From Micromonospora sp. DSM 45708 (lineage in GTDB: Bacteria > Actinomycetota > Actinomycetes > Mycobacteriales > Micromonosporaceae), in NCBI RefSeq assembly GCF_039566955.1, contig NZ_CP154796.1, forward strand, positions 4,154,001-4,218,000: a DNA stretch of 64,000 nt, written 5' to 3'. Shown here piece after piece: positions 28,301 through 37,232 of this stretch (the stretch's first letter is position 1; each line of letters starts with the position of its first letter). Under the pieces are notes generated by a model. That model saw only the letters and a list, made by a program, of their open reading frames with translations. It did not search any database and was not told where the DNA came from. Both the position numbers and the translations under genes were made by a program.

Positions 28301-29048
28301 CCGTGGCTCCCAGGTAGGCGGTGATGACCCGCTCGTCGGCGCGGACCTGCTCGTACGGCCCCTCGACCAGCACCGTGCCGGCCTGGAGGACGGTGACCGT
28401 GTCGGCGAGCCGGCCCACCACGCTCATGTTGTGCTCGACCATCACCACGGTCCGGCCGGTGCGGACGGTGGCGATCAGCTCGACGGTGCGGTCGACGTCC
28501 TCCAGCCCCATCCCGGCGGTCGGCTCGTCGAGCAGCAGCACCTTCGGGTCCAGGGCCAACGCGATGGCCAGCTCCAGGGCCCGCTTGCGCCCGTACGCGA
28601 GCGCCTCGGCCGGGGCCTCGGCGAGGTCGGCGAGACCGACCATGGCCAGCAGCTCGTCGGCCCGCTCCCGGTAGCGGCGCATCAGCTTCGCCGACCGCCA
28701 GAACCGCCAGCCCAGCCCGCTGCGCGACTGGAGCGCCAACTCGACGTGTTCCCGCGCGCCGAGCTGCGGGAAGAGGCTGGTGATCTGGAACGACCGGGCC
28801 ACGCCGAGCCGGGCGACCCGCTCCGGGGGCAGCCCGGTGACGTCCCGGCCGTCCAGCTCGATCCGTCCGCCGCTGGGCGGCAGGAAGCCGGTGAGCAGGT
28901 TGAACAGCGTGGTCTTGCCGGCGCCGTTCGGGCCCACCAGGGCGTGCACGGTGCCCGCCGCCACGTCCAGGTCGACGCGATCGACGGCCCGGAAACCCCG
29001 GAAGTCCCGGGTCAGCCCACGGGCCGACAGGATCGCTTGCCCGGCCAT
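28287..29048 (-). CDS. livG: Branched-chain amino acid-type ABC transporter ATP-binding protein (LivG)
   Basis: A 253-aa ATPase, first gene of the transport operon. Walker A LVGPNGAGKTTLFNLLTG, the LivG-type signature AEALAYGRKRALELAIALAL, Walker B KVLLLDEPTAGM and the switch His in VVMVEHNMSVV are present. A 286-bp gap upstream (29049-29334) separates it from the alcohol dehydrogenase end and should hold the promoter; I see no strong palindrome there. Confidence 0.94.
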   Translation of the reverse strand: MAGQAILSARGLTRDFRGFRAVDRVDLDVAAGTVHALVGPNGAGKTTLFNLLTGFLPPSGGRIELDGRDVTGLPPERVARLGVARSFQITSLFPQLGAREHVELALQSRSGLGWRFWRSAKLMRRYRERADELLAMVGLADLAEAPAEALAYGRKRALELAIALALDPKVLLLDEPTAGMGLEDVDRTVELIATVRTGRTVVMVEHNMSVVGRLADTVTVLQAGTVLVEGPYEQVRADERVITAYLGATDAAH

Positions 29049-29334
29049 CGCCTCACCCCTCCGCAGGTCCGTCCGCCACGGCCGGGTCGGTGACCGGGGT
29101 CACAGGGCCGTCGCGTGCAGGAAACCTACGGGGCGCCGAACGGGTCGAGCCATGTCGATGCGCCACACATTCCCCCCGCGCGGCACGGGGCGGACCTCCA
29201 CAGGCGCCGGGCCGGTGCCGGCCACTCCCGACCCATCGGCAGCCGTCGACATGTGGCCCGGCACCGTGACCGCGACCGGGGGCGGGCGCACCGGCCGACG
29301 GCGTACGGCGTCGCGGTCCTGGTCGAGGGCGGGC

Positions 29335-30411
29335 TCAGTCCGGGAACGTGACCACCCAGCGGGCGCCCTCGCCCCGGGCCAGCCGGTCCAGCGCCGCGGG
29401 CGCCTCGGCCAGCGACACCGTGCCGCTGACCAGTGGCGCCAGGTCGAGGTCGCCGGCGGCGAGCGCGGCGGCCAGCTCCGGCACCTCGCGGTCCGGGTCG
29501 GTCGAGCCGTAGACCGAGGACCGCAGCGTCCGCGCCGAGTGGAAGATGTCCAGCGCGGAGAGACTGAGCAGGTCGTCCCGGCCGCCCATGCCGACCACGG
29601 TGACCGCTCCCCCGCGCCGGGTCGCCCGCCAGGCGGTACGGATGGTGGCGGCCCGGCCCACGCACTCGAACGCGTGGTCCACCCCGCGCCCGTCGGTGCG
29701 GGCCCGGATCTGCCTGCCGAGCGTGTCGTCGGAGCGCAGGAAGTCGGTCGCGCCGGCGGCCAGCGCCAGCTCCCGTTTGGCCGCCACCACGTCGACGGCG
29801 AGGATCGGCGACGCGCCGGCCCGGCGGGCGGCGGTGAGCACGGCCAGCCCGACGCCGCCCAGCCCGATCACCGCGACCGACTCACCGGCGGCGACCCGGG
29901 CGGTGTTGCGGACCGCGCCGGTGCCGGTGAGCACCGCGCAGCCCAGCAGCGCCGCCTGCGCCAGCGGCAGCCCGGCCGGCACCGGCACGGCCGCCCGTTC
30001 CGGCACCACCACCTCCTCGGCGAGCGCGCCGAGCCCGAGCGTGACCTGCACCGGCTCCCCGGCGGCGGTCTCGCCGCGCGGCACCGAGGGGGCGCTGTTC
30101 GCGACACAGAGCCAGGGCTCGCCGTGCCGGCAGTGCCAGCAGTCACGGCAGGCGGGCGCCCAGTTGAGCACCACCGGCGTGCCCACGGGCAGCGCGGTGC
30201 CCGGCCCGGCCTCGGCCACCACGCCGGTCGCCTCGTGCCCCAGCACCAGCGGGTACCCGGGCGTCAGCGTGCCGTTCACCATGGCCAGATCGGAGTGGCA
30301 GAGGCCGGCGGCGCGGATCCGGACCCGCAGCTCACCCGGGCCGGGTGCGGGCAGGCGCACCTCCTCGACGGCCGGGGTCGCGCCCTGGCCGCGTACCACG
30401 AGCGCCCTCAT
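29335..30411 (-). CDS. Zinc-dependent alcohol dehydrogenase (MDR family)
   Basis: A 358-aa medium-chain dehydrogenase. Catalytic zinc ligands: Cys in AAGLCHSDLAMVNG and His in VLGHEATGVVAEAG; structural zinc site: four Cys in CRDCWHCRHGEPWLC (about 93-107). Rossmann motif VAVIGLGGVGLAVLTAARRA binds NAD(H). The overall plan resembles class III/NDMA-dependent alcohol dehydrogenases of actinomycetes. It diverges from the acyl-CoA dehydrogenase and lies beside the liv operon, suggesting a small catabolic island for an alcohol or short-chain acid. Confidence 0.92.
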   Translation of the reverse strand: MRALVVRGQGATPAVEEVRLPAPGPGELRVRIRAAGLCHSDLAMVNGTLTPGYPLVLGHEATGVVAEAGPGTALPVGTPVVLNWAPACRDCWHCRHGEPWLCVANSAPSVPRGETAAGEPVQVTLGLGALAEEVVVPERAAVPVPAGLPLAQAALLGCAVLTGTGAVRNTARVAAGESVAVIGLGGVGLAVLTAARRAGASPILAVDVVAAKRELALAAGATDFLRSDDTLGRQIRARTDGRGVDHAFECVGRAATIRTAWRATRRGGAVTVVGMGGRDDLLSLSALDIFHSARTLRSSVYGSTDPDREVPELAAALAAGDLDLAPLVSGTVSLAEAPAALDRLARGEGARWVVTFPD

Positions 30412-30549
30412 CGCCGGAGCGCCTTCGGCGACGGCGGGGTGGGCGGCGCGACGGCGGGATACATGGCGTCCTTCGGGGTGGAGACCGGCGGTGGGGTCTC
30501 GACGCTACCCCCGACTAGTTTGGAGCCGACGCCGAGCCGAGGAGGCACC

Positions 30550-31723
30550 GTGGACTTCGCCCTGTCCGACGAGGAACGCGCGATCCGCGACACCGTCCGC
30601 GCGTTCGTCACCCGCGAGGTGATGCCGCTGGAGTCGGAGCTGCTGCGCCGCGAACGCGACCACCGCCCCGGCCTGGACCGCTCCGAGCTGCGCGAACTCC
30701 AGCTCAAGGCGAAGACGTTCGGTTTCTGGGGGCTGGCCACCCCGGAGGAGTACGGCGGGATGGCGCTGCCGGCGGTCATCCAGTCGTTGATCTGGACCGA
30801 GCTGGGACGCAGCTTCGTGCCGTTCCGCTTCGGCGGCGAGGCCGACAACATCCTGTTCCACGCCACCGAGGAGCAGAAGCACGAGTTCCTGCTTCCCACC
30901 ATCGCCGGGGACCGGATCTCCTGCTTCGCCATCACGGAGCCGGGGGCCGGCTCGGACGCGGCGAACATCAAGCTTCGCGCGCGACGCGACGGCGACGACT
31001 GGATCCTCGACGGCGAGAAGACGTTCATCACCAACGGCAACGACGCCGACTTCGCCATCGTGGTGGCGGTGACCGACCCGGAGAAGGGGGCCCGGCGCGG
31101 CGGCGCGACCGCGTTCCTGGTCGACCGCGCGATGGGCTGGCGGTCGGAGTTCATCCAGACGATGGGCGAGGGCGGCCCCGCCTCGCTCGTCTTCGACGGC
31201 GTACGGGTGCCGCACCGCAACATCCTCGGCGAGATCGGGCAGGGCTTCACGCTCGGCATGGAGTGGATCGGCAAGGGCCGCTACACCATCCCCTCGCACG
31301 CGGTCGGCATCGCCGAACGGGCCCTCCAGATGGCGATCGACCATGCCAACACCCGGGAGACGTTCGGCGCCCCGATCGCCACCAACCAGGCCATCCAGTG
31401 GATGATCGCCGACTCGGAGACCGAGTTGGAGGCCGCCCGCTGGCTGATCCTGCGCTCGGCCTGGACGGTCGATGCGGGCCTGGACCCCCGGCACGGCCTC
31501 CTCGATGGGCAAGCTCTACGGCGCCGGCATGGTCAACCGCGTGGTGGACCGGGTGCTCCAGATCCACGGCGGCATGGGTTACACCCGGGAGCTGCCGATC
31601 GAGCGCTGGTACCGGCAGGTGCGGCTGTACCGCATCTTCGAGGGCACCGACGAGATGCAGCGGCTGATCATCGCGCGGGACCTGCTGCGCGGCTACACGA
31701 GGATCGGCGGCCACCTGGCCTGA
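30550..31723 (+). pseudogene. Acyl-CoA dehydrogenase interrupted by a +1 frameshift
   Basis: Starts at a GTG with GAGGAGG upstream. The first about 315 residues are a normal acyl-CoA dehydrogenase (AITEPGAGSDAANIKLRARR, FGAPIATNQAIQWMIAD). After about 31490 the homologous sequence (SSMGKLYGAGMVNRVVDRVL, IHGGMGYTRELPIERWYRQ) continues in the next frame to 31723. One extra base around CCCCCGGCACGG (31485-31496) explains it. The unshifted frame runs to 31983 and loses the C-terminal domain, including the segment IFEGTDEMQ that carries the usual catalytic Glu. It is either an inactivated gene or a sequencing error. Corrected length about 390 aa. Confidence 0.85.
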
Positions 31724-31759
31724 GCCGGAGTGTCCGAACCCTGACGGACGGCAACCGGA

Positions 31760-31983
31760 GACGCGCACGACACGCGCTCGCACCGCAACGTCGTCGTCAT
31801 GTGGCAGATGATCCTGTGGGCCGACGGGTACCTCGCCCGCTCCGGCGTCGACTGCCGGTTCGGGCCGGCGACGACGGCCGCCACCAAGCAGTGGCAGAGC
31901 GCCCGGGGTCTCGTCAGCGAGGCGTCGTCGGCTCCAGGACCCTGCTCTCCTACACGTCCGCGACCTTCAGCATCTGCTCCTGA
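31760..31983 (+). pseudogene. Remnant of a peptidoglycan-binding (PG_binding_1) domain
   Basis: From about 31775 one frame reads RSHRNVVVMWQMILWADGYL and FGPATTAATKQWQSARGL, the hallmark of the three-helix peptidoglycan-binding domain of secreted cell-wall proteins. Near 31920 the expected ending (GVVGSRTLLSYT) continues in another frame and stops at 31983. No signal peptide or start lies upstream; only 37 bp separate it from the acyl-CoA dehydrogenase stop. It is probably a decayed 3' fragment of a secreted protein, left by a rearrangement. Confidence 0.6.
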
Positions 31984-32038
31984 ACACGGGCGGAGCGGCC
32001 GGTGTGCCCGGAGAGGGACGCCGGCCGCTCCGCCCGGG

Positions 32039-33076
32039 TCAGTCGGTCAGCGCCTCGACCGCCCGGTCCACGTCCGCCTCGGTGGTGTAGAGGTGGAACG
32101 AGGCGCGGACCCGGCCGGCCCGCACCGCCGCCCGCACGCCGGCCCGGGCCAGCCTCTCCTGCGCGTCCGGCACCGCGACGGTGACGATCGCGCTGTCGCC
32201 GGGCGGTCGGCCCAGCCCGGCCAGGAACCGGTTGGCCAGCGCCACGTCGTGGTCGCGCACCGCCGCCGGGTCGAGTTCGGCGAGCAGCTCCAGCGCCGGA
32301 GCCGCGCCGGCGTAGCAGAGCCAGGACGGGGAGATGTCGAACCGGCGGGCGTCGTCGGCCAGCCGCAGCGGCAGGCCGTAGAAGGAGGCGCTCGGGTCGC
32401 GGCCGGCGTACCAACCGGCGGCGTCGGCACGCATCCGCTCGCGCAACGCCGGGGCCAGGTAGGCGAAGGCCGTGCCGCGCGGCGCCATCAACCACTTGTA
32501 CGCCCCCACCAGCACCGCGTCCGCCCGGTCCGCCGCGAACGGCAGCCATCCGCAGGCCTGGGTGGCGTCGACCACCACCAGCGCGCCGTGCGCCCGGGCC
32601 GCCGCGACGATCTCGTCGTACGGGGCGACCGTGCCGTCGGCGGACTGCACCAGGCTGAACGCCACCAGGTCGGTGTCCGCGTCGATGGCGTCGACCAGGC
32701 CGTCGAGCGGCACGGTACGCACCCGCACGCCGCGCTCCTCCTGCACCAGCCAGGGGAACAGGATCGAGGTGAACTCGGCCTCGGGCACCACCACCGTGGC
32801 CCCCGGCGGCAACGACGCCGCGATCGGCGCCGCCAACTGGGACACGGCCGCGCCGATGCTCACGTCGGCCGCGTCCACGCCGACCAGCCGGGCGAACGCG
32901 GCCCGGGAACGCCCGACCGACTCGTCCCACACCTCGAACGACACCCGGCCGGTCCGCCAGTCGGCGAGCACCTGCTGCATCGCCGTCCACACCGGATCGG
33001 GCGGCAACCCGTAGGTCGCCGTGTTCAACCAGCCCGGCTCCGGTTGCCACAACTTCCGTGCCTGCTCCAGCTCCAT
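32039..33076 (-). CDS. PLP-dependent aminotransferase class V-like protein
   Basis: A 345-aa fold-type I PLP enzyme. VVVDATQACGWLPF supplies the Asp that pairs with the PLP ring nitrogen and GAYKWLMAPRGTAFAYL the Schiff-base Lys (about residue 205). It resembles cysteine desulfurase/isopenicillin N epimerase-like enzymes, but no catalytic Cys loop is obvious, so an aminotransferase or lyase activity is more likely. The Met at 33076 is preferred over the open frame to 33148, which is Gly-rich and low complexity. It is a monocistronic gene; its substrate is unknown. Confidence 0.82.
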   Translation of the reverse strand: MELEQARKLWQPEPGWLNTATYGLPPDPVWTAMQQVLADWRTGRVSFEVWDESVGRSRAAFARLVGVDAADVSIGAAVSQLAAPIAASLPPGATVVVPEAEFTSILFPWLVQEERGVRVRTVPLDGLVDAIDADTDLVAFSLVQSADGTVAPYDEIVAAARAHGALVVVDATQACGWLPFAADRADAVLVGAYKWLMAPRGTAFAYLAPALRERMRADAAGWYAGRDPSASFYGLPLRLADDARRFDISPSWLCYAGAAPALELLAELDPAAVRDHDVALANRFLAGLGRPPGDSAIVTVAVPDAQERLARAGVRAAVRAGRVRASFHLYTTEADVDRAVEALTD

Positions 33077-33308
33077 GCCACCGACGCTAGCCACCCCCAC
33101 CGCCCATCCGACACCGCCAATCCCACCCCCGTGGCCCACCCCGCTCACTTCCCGCCCACTTCCCGCCCCGCTCCCTCCCCCGGCCCGATCGACGATCTTG
33201 CAGTCCCGGCCCCTTCGGTGCGAGCTTCATCCGTTTCGCCCGGGCGGAAAGTGCATGATCGCGCGAGGGAGACGGCGTCGGTGCCGCAGCGAGGAAGGGT
33301 CGACCGAG

Positions 33309-33354
33309 AGCGATATGCCTCTCGGGCATAAATATGACGGAGAGGCAACTCGCT
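33309..33354. repeat. Family B extragenic palindrome (imperfect)
   Basis: Two 22-bp arms (33309-33330, 33333-33354) around AA, 18 of 22 positions paired, centre CATAAATATG, outer ends AGCGA/TCGCT. Related to 57634-57675 and the perfect copy at 63088-63135. It lies in the 548-bp gap between the aminotransferase start and the DctA end; the rest of that gap holds only simple repeats (33491-33623) and C-rich sequence. Confidence 0.75.
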
Positions 33355-33490
33355 GGGACCTGTCCCGGGCAGGTCTGGCCTCGCCGGGCAGACCGGTCCA
33401 GTCGGGTCGGGCTCTCCAGTCGGTCAGGGCTCCGGTTGGGCCGGGCCGGCCAGATTGCGCTGCGCCGGGTCGCGAGAGGCCGGGCCGGAC

Positions 33491-33623
33491 CAGGTCAGGC
33501 CCAGCCGGACCGGACCAGGTCAGGCCCAGCCGGACCGGACCAGGTCAGGCCCAGCCAGGCCGGGTCAGGCCCAGCCAGGCCGGGTCAGGCCCAGCCAGGC
33601 CGGGTCAGGCCCAGCCAGGCCGG
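33491..33623. repeat. Tandem repeats of 25 and 20 bp downstream of dctA
   Basis: Two full copies of a 25-mer beginning CAGGTCAGGCCCAGCCGGAC (33491, 33516), then four exact copies of the 20-mer GTCAGGCCCAGCCAGGCCGG (33544, 33564, 33584, 33604) and a partial copy touching the dctA stop. The 20-mer looks like a 5-bp-shortened form of the 25-mer. Copy number is likely to vary between strains. Confidence 0.9.
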
Positions 33624-33624
33624 G

Positions 33625-35019
33625 TCAGGCGGTGGAGCCCGCGAGCGGGCGCTCGGCGCCGGGCGGGGCGTCCTCGGCGGGGCGCTCGTCGTCGTCCTCG
33701 TCGAGCATGCTGTTCTCGTCGAACGGGCGGTCGCCGGCCAGCACGGCGCGGGCCTGGTCCCGGTCGAACTCCCCGGTCCAGGTGCCGACCAGCACGGTCG
33801 CCACGGCGTTGCCGGCGAAGTTGGTCAGCGCCCGGGCCTCGGACATGAACCGGTCGATGCCGACGATCAGGCCGACGCCGTCGACCAGGTCCGGCCGGTG
33901 CGACTGGAGGCCGCCGGCCAGCGTGGCCAGCCCGGCGCCGGTCACGCCGGCCGCGCCCTTCGACGCGATCACCATGAACACCAGCAGCGAGATCTGCTCC
34001 CCGACCGCGAGCGGCTTGCCCAACGCGTCGGCCACGAAGAGCGCGGCCATGGTCAGGTAGATGGCGGTGCCGTCGAGGTTGAACGAGTAGCCGGTGGGGA
34101 CCGTGATGCCGACGACCGGCCGGCTGACGCCGACGTGCTCCATCTTCGCGATCAGCCGGGGCAGCGCCGACTCGGACGACGAGGTGGAGAGGATCAGCAG
34201 GAACTCGCGGCCCAGGTAGCGCAGCAGCGAGAAGATCGAGATCCCGGCGATCAGGCGCAGTAGCAGGCCGAGCACCACGATCACGAAGATCAGGCAGGTG
34301 GCGTAGAAGCCGAGCATGATCTGCGCCAGGCTCTTCAGCGCGTCCACGCCGGTGGCGCCGACCACCGCCGCCATCGCGCCGAACGCGCCGATCGGCGCCA
34401 GCCACATGATCATCGCCAGCACCTTGAAGACCAGGCGCTGGAGCACGCCGATCGCCCGCAGCACCGGCTCGCCCCGGCGGCCCATGCCCTGCACCGCGAA
34501 GCCGACCAGCAGCGCCACCAGCAGCGTCTGCAACACCTCGCCCTCGGTCAGCGCGGAGACCAGCGTGGTCGGGATGATCCCGAGCAGGAAGTCGACAGTG
34601 CCGGCGCTCTCGTCACCGGCCGCCGACCGGCCGGCGTCGGCCACGTCCGGGCCCAGGTCCAGGCCGGCGCCGGGGTGGATGAGGTTGCCGACCACGAGGC
34701 CGATCGCCAGCGCCACCGTGGACATGACCAGGAAGTAGCCGAGCGCGAGGCCGCCGACCTTGCCGACCTTGGCCGCCTGCCGGACCGAACCGACGCCGAG
34801 CACGATGGTGCAGAAGATGACCGGGCTGATCATCATCTTGATCAGGTTCACGAAGCCGGTGCCGAGCGGTTTCAGCGCCTTGCCGACGTCCGGTGCGACC
34901 AGGCCGACCACGATGCCGGCGACGACGGCGAGAATGACCGCCAGGTAGAGGTACCGGGTCCGGTCGCGGCGGGCGGGCCGGACGTCCTCGGGGGCGGAGG
35001 TGGTGGTGTCCATCTCCAT
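33625..35019 (-). CDS. dctA: Dicarboxylate/amino acid:cation symporter (DctA type)
   Basis: A 464-aa transporter of the glutamate/C4-dicarboxylate family importing succinate, fumarate, malate or related acids with Na+ or H+. Conserved elements: the serine-rich re-entrant loop LSTSSSESALPRLIAKMEHV, the substrate/cation motif TGYSFNLDGTAIYLTMAALF and the second loop SKGAAGVTGAGLATLAGGL. The last about 45 residues are an acidic cytoplasmic tail (DEDDDERPAEDAPPG). Start MEMDTTTSAP; a second Met two codons on is possible. Monocistronic. Supports use of C4 acids alongside the neighbouring catabolic genes. Confidence 0.92.
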   Translation of the reverse strand: MEMDTTTSAPEDVRPARRDRTRYLYLAVILAVVAGIVVGLVAPDVGKALKPLGTGFVNLIKMMISPVIFCTIVLGVGSVRQAAKVGKVGGLALGYFLVMSTVALAIGLVVGNLIHPGAGLDLGPDVADAGRSAAGDESAGTVDFLLGIIPTTLVSALTEGEVLQTLLVALLVGFAVQGMGRRGEPVLRAIGVLQRLVFKVLAMIMWLAPIGAFGAMAAVVGATGVDALKSLAQIMLGFYATCLIFVIVVLGLLLRLIAGISIFSLLRYLGREFLLILSTSSSESALPRLIAKMEHVGVSRPVVGITVPTGYSFNLDGTAIYLTMAALFVADALGKPLAVGEQISLLVFMVIASKGAAGVTGAGLATLAGGLQSHRPDLVDGVGLIVGIDRFMSEARALTNFAGNAVATVLVGTWTGEFDRDQARAVLAGDRPFDENSMLDEDDDERPAEDAPPGAERPLAGSTA

Positions 35020-35072
35020 ACTGTGAGGCAGGTCTCAGTGAACCGCACGATCACGGCGTGGCCCGGCCGCGG

Positions 35073-36269
35073 TCAACGGATGTTGCCGGTGTGCCCGAGC
35101 GAGTAGCGGCCGGGCTGCGGCCAGACGGTCAAGCCGTGCGGCCCCCTGCCGACCGGTATACGGGCCAGCAGTTGGCCGTTCTCCGTACTCAATACGTACA
35201 CCTCGTCGTGGTACCGCCCGGAGAGCCAGAGGCGCTTCCCGTCTGACGAGAGCCCGCCCATGTCCGGGCTGCCGCCGCCGGGAATCCGCCAGGTCGCGGT
35301 GGATCGCAGACCCGGCAGGTCGAGCACTGTCACACTGCCCTCGTCGCGGTTGGTGACGTAGGCATGCCGGGCGTCGCGACTGAAGTAGATACCGTGCGCG
35401 CCACGCCCGGTGCGGATGAAGCCGGTCTGCCGAGTCGCCCCACCGTCGAAGACGTAGACGCCGTTGGCGCGCATGTCTGCCACGAGGAAGTGCTGCCCGT
35501 CCGGTGTCAGCCGGGTGTCCTGCGGCATGCCGTCACTCGTCTCGGTGAGCCGAAACTCGCGCACCTTGCGGAGCGTGGTGGTGTCGAGCACCAGCATCCG
35601 GTTGGCGAACTCGCAACTGAACAGCATGGTCCTGCCGTCAGCGGAGTAGTCCATGTGGTTGATGCCGCCGCACTCGGGGAACCGGACCGACCGCGCCCGC
35701 TGCCAGGTGGCCACGTCGTAGAAGTCCAGCCGCTGGTACGCCTCGGCCACCACGATCGCCTGCTTGCCGTCCGGGGTGAAGTAGAGGTTGTACACGTCTT
35801 CGAGCTTTCTGAACCGGCCTGGCTCGCCGGTGCGCGCGTCGATCGGCACCAGGCCGCCGTTGGGGATCTGACTGGATGCCACATAGAGCGTGCGCAGGTC
35901 GTAGGAGGGCACGACGTGCTGGGGCTCCGGGCCACCCGGGAACTTCCGCACCACCTGGTAGGTCGCGGGGTCGATCACCCAGACGTCGTTGCTCTTGGTG
36001 TTCGGCACGTAGACCAGGGGTCGGTCGTCGCGCACGCGCGGGACGAGCTTGTCGGGACCGGCGGCGGCATACACGTCGCCGGGCGTCGGGTACGCCGGCA
36101 TGCCGGTCACCAACGGACCGATCGTCCGGGCGGGACCGCCATCGGACGGGCCGGTCAGGGCCTCCTCCCCGGGCGGGCGATCAGTGCACGCCATGAGCCC
36201 CGCCGACAGGAGCAGGGCCGACGAGAGCGCCAGGAGCGACCGAGGCGTCATCTCCCCAATATAGGGCAT
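35073..36269 (-). CDS. YncE-like beta-propeller lipoprotein
   Basis: A 398-aa exported protein. Residues 1-28 form a lipoprotein signal (TPRSLLALSSALLLSAGLMAC, split here at Thr; lipobox Cys about 28). The rest is a seven-bladed propeller of roughly 40-residue units such as RPLVYVPNTKSNDVWVIDP, KQAIVVAEAYQRLDFYDVA and RHAYVTNRDEGSVTVLDLPG. Such proteins bind partners or ligands on the cell surface; no catalytic site is evident. The ATG at 36269 lacks a Shine-Dalgarno but follows an AT-rich stretch, suggesting a leaderless message; an ATG at 36251 is the alternative. Function unknown. Confidence 0.82.
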   Translation of the reverse strand: MPYIGEMTPRSLLALSSALLLSAGLMACTDRPPGEEALTGPSDGGPARTIGPLVTGMPAYPTPGDVYAAAGPDKLVPRVRDDRPLVYVPNTKSNDVWVIDPATYQVVRKFPGGPEPQHVVPSYDLRTLYVASSQIPNGGLVPIDARTGEPGRFRKLEDVYNLYFTPDGKQAIVVAEAYQRLDFYDVATWQRARSVRFPECGGINHMDYSADGRTMLFSCEFANRMLVLDTTTLRKVREFRLTETSDGMPQDTRLTPDGQHFLVADMRANGVYVFDGGATRQTGFIRTGRGAHGIYFSRDARHAYVTNRDEGSVTVLDLPGLRSTATWRIPGGGSPDMGGLSSDGKRLWLSGRYHDEVYVLSTENGQLLARIPVGRGPHGLTVWPQPGRYSLGHTGNIR

Positions 36270-36297
36270 TTACGATTAAATAATCTCGGTGATTCGC

Positions 36298-37194
36298 TCA
36301 GCCGGGTGCGGGCAGGTCCGTGAGCGTGGCCGCCATCTCCGCGCGTACCCGAGGCAGCGGCCAGCCGGCGAGTTCGGCCAGGCCGTGCCGCTCCCGCAGC
36401 CGCCGCACCGCCGCCAGGCCGACCAGGTAGCCGCAGCGCCCGGGCAGGTCGCCACGCAGCGGCGAGTCCCGCTTGAGGAAGTAGGCGGCGTGGTGGTCCG
36501 GGTCGGTGGCGTCCAGGTCGGCCCGGACCCGACCCAGGATCTCCGGCCAGCGGCGGCGACACTCGTCCAGCCAGGCCCGGTGGCCGGGACGACCGAACCA
36601 GAGGTACGCCTCGCTCGGCCGGCCCGGGTCGAGTTCGGCGGTGACCTGGGTGGCCAGCCCCTCGGCGAAGAGATGGGTCGCCACCCCGTGCTCGGGCCAG
36701 CCGCGGATCCCGGCCCGGCGGTCGTGCACCACGTGCGCGGCCTCGTGCCGCACCAGCAGCCCGTCGTCGTCCGGTGGGCCGAGGCGCTCGACGGCGAGGA
36801 AGAGCGCGTAGCGACCGCCCAGGTCGTCAGCCCAGCCGTTGGCCTGGTGCAGCCCGACCAGCACCACGCACTCGACCGGCCCGCCCGCACCGGACCAGCC
36901 CAGCGCCCCGGCCGCGTCCGCGACGCCGGCGGGCAGCAGGTCGCGTACCGCCTCGGCGCGGGCGGCCAGGTCGGCGACCCGGTCGCGGAGCCCGGCCACG
37001 GCGGCGGTCACGGCCGCCGGTGCGGACCAGTCGCCGTCCCGGTCGAGCACCCGGAACACGTCCGGGTGCCGGTCCAGGTAGCTGGACCGCCAATGCCGCG
37101 GCCAGCGGTCGGCCGGCGCCGACCGGCATTCGCGCAGGCAGGTTAGCGCGTCGGGCACCAGGTCACGCACGTGCAGCAAATGATCGGGCGGCAT
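36298..37194 (-). CDS. Putative zinc metallopeptidase-like protein (HExxH)
   Basis: A 298-aa protein I cannot place in a named family. It contains LLVRHEAAHVVHD (HExxH at residues 150-154) and a Glu 24 residues later in FAEGLATQV (E178), the arrangement of gluzincin-type zinc peptidases and of predicted proteases of the DUF2268 kind. No signal peptide or membrane helix, so cytoplasmic. It starts 39 bp downstream of the dnaE stop on the same strand, so it may share the dnaE transcript. A hydrolase role is an inference from the motif only. Confidence 0.7.
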   Translation of the reverse strand: MPPDHLLHVRDLVPDALTCLRECRSAPADRWPRHWRSSYLDRHPDVFRVLDRDGDWSAPAAVTAAVAGLRDRVADLAARAEAVRDLLPAGVADAAGALGWSGAGGPVECVVLVGLHQANGWADDLGGRYALFLAVERLGPPDDDGLLVRHEAAHVVHDRRAGIRGWPEHGVATHLFAEGLATQVTAELDPGRPSEAYLWFGRPGHRAWLDECRRRWPEILGRVRADLDATDPDHHAAYFLKRDSPLRGDLPGRCGYLVGLAAVRRLRERHGLAELAGWPLPRVRAEMAATLTDLPAPG

Positions 37195-37232
37195 CCCTTC
37201 GATGATGCCCGATCACCACCCGGGCCGCCCGG

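Noticed and set aside
29049..29334. Possible small gene (about 63 codons, minus strand) upstream of livG
   Set aside because: Pro/Arg-rich translation, no Shine-Dalgarno, no recognisable domain; treated as promoter region.
33491..33623. CRISPR array
   Set aside because: The repeats are head-to-tail with no unique spacers and vary from 25 to 20 bp; simple tandem repeat.
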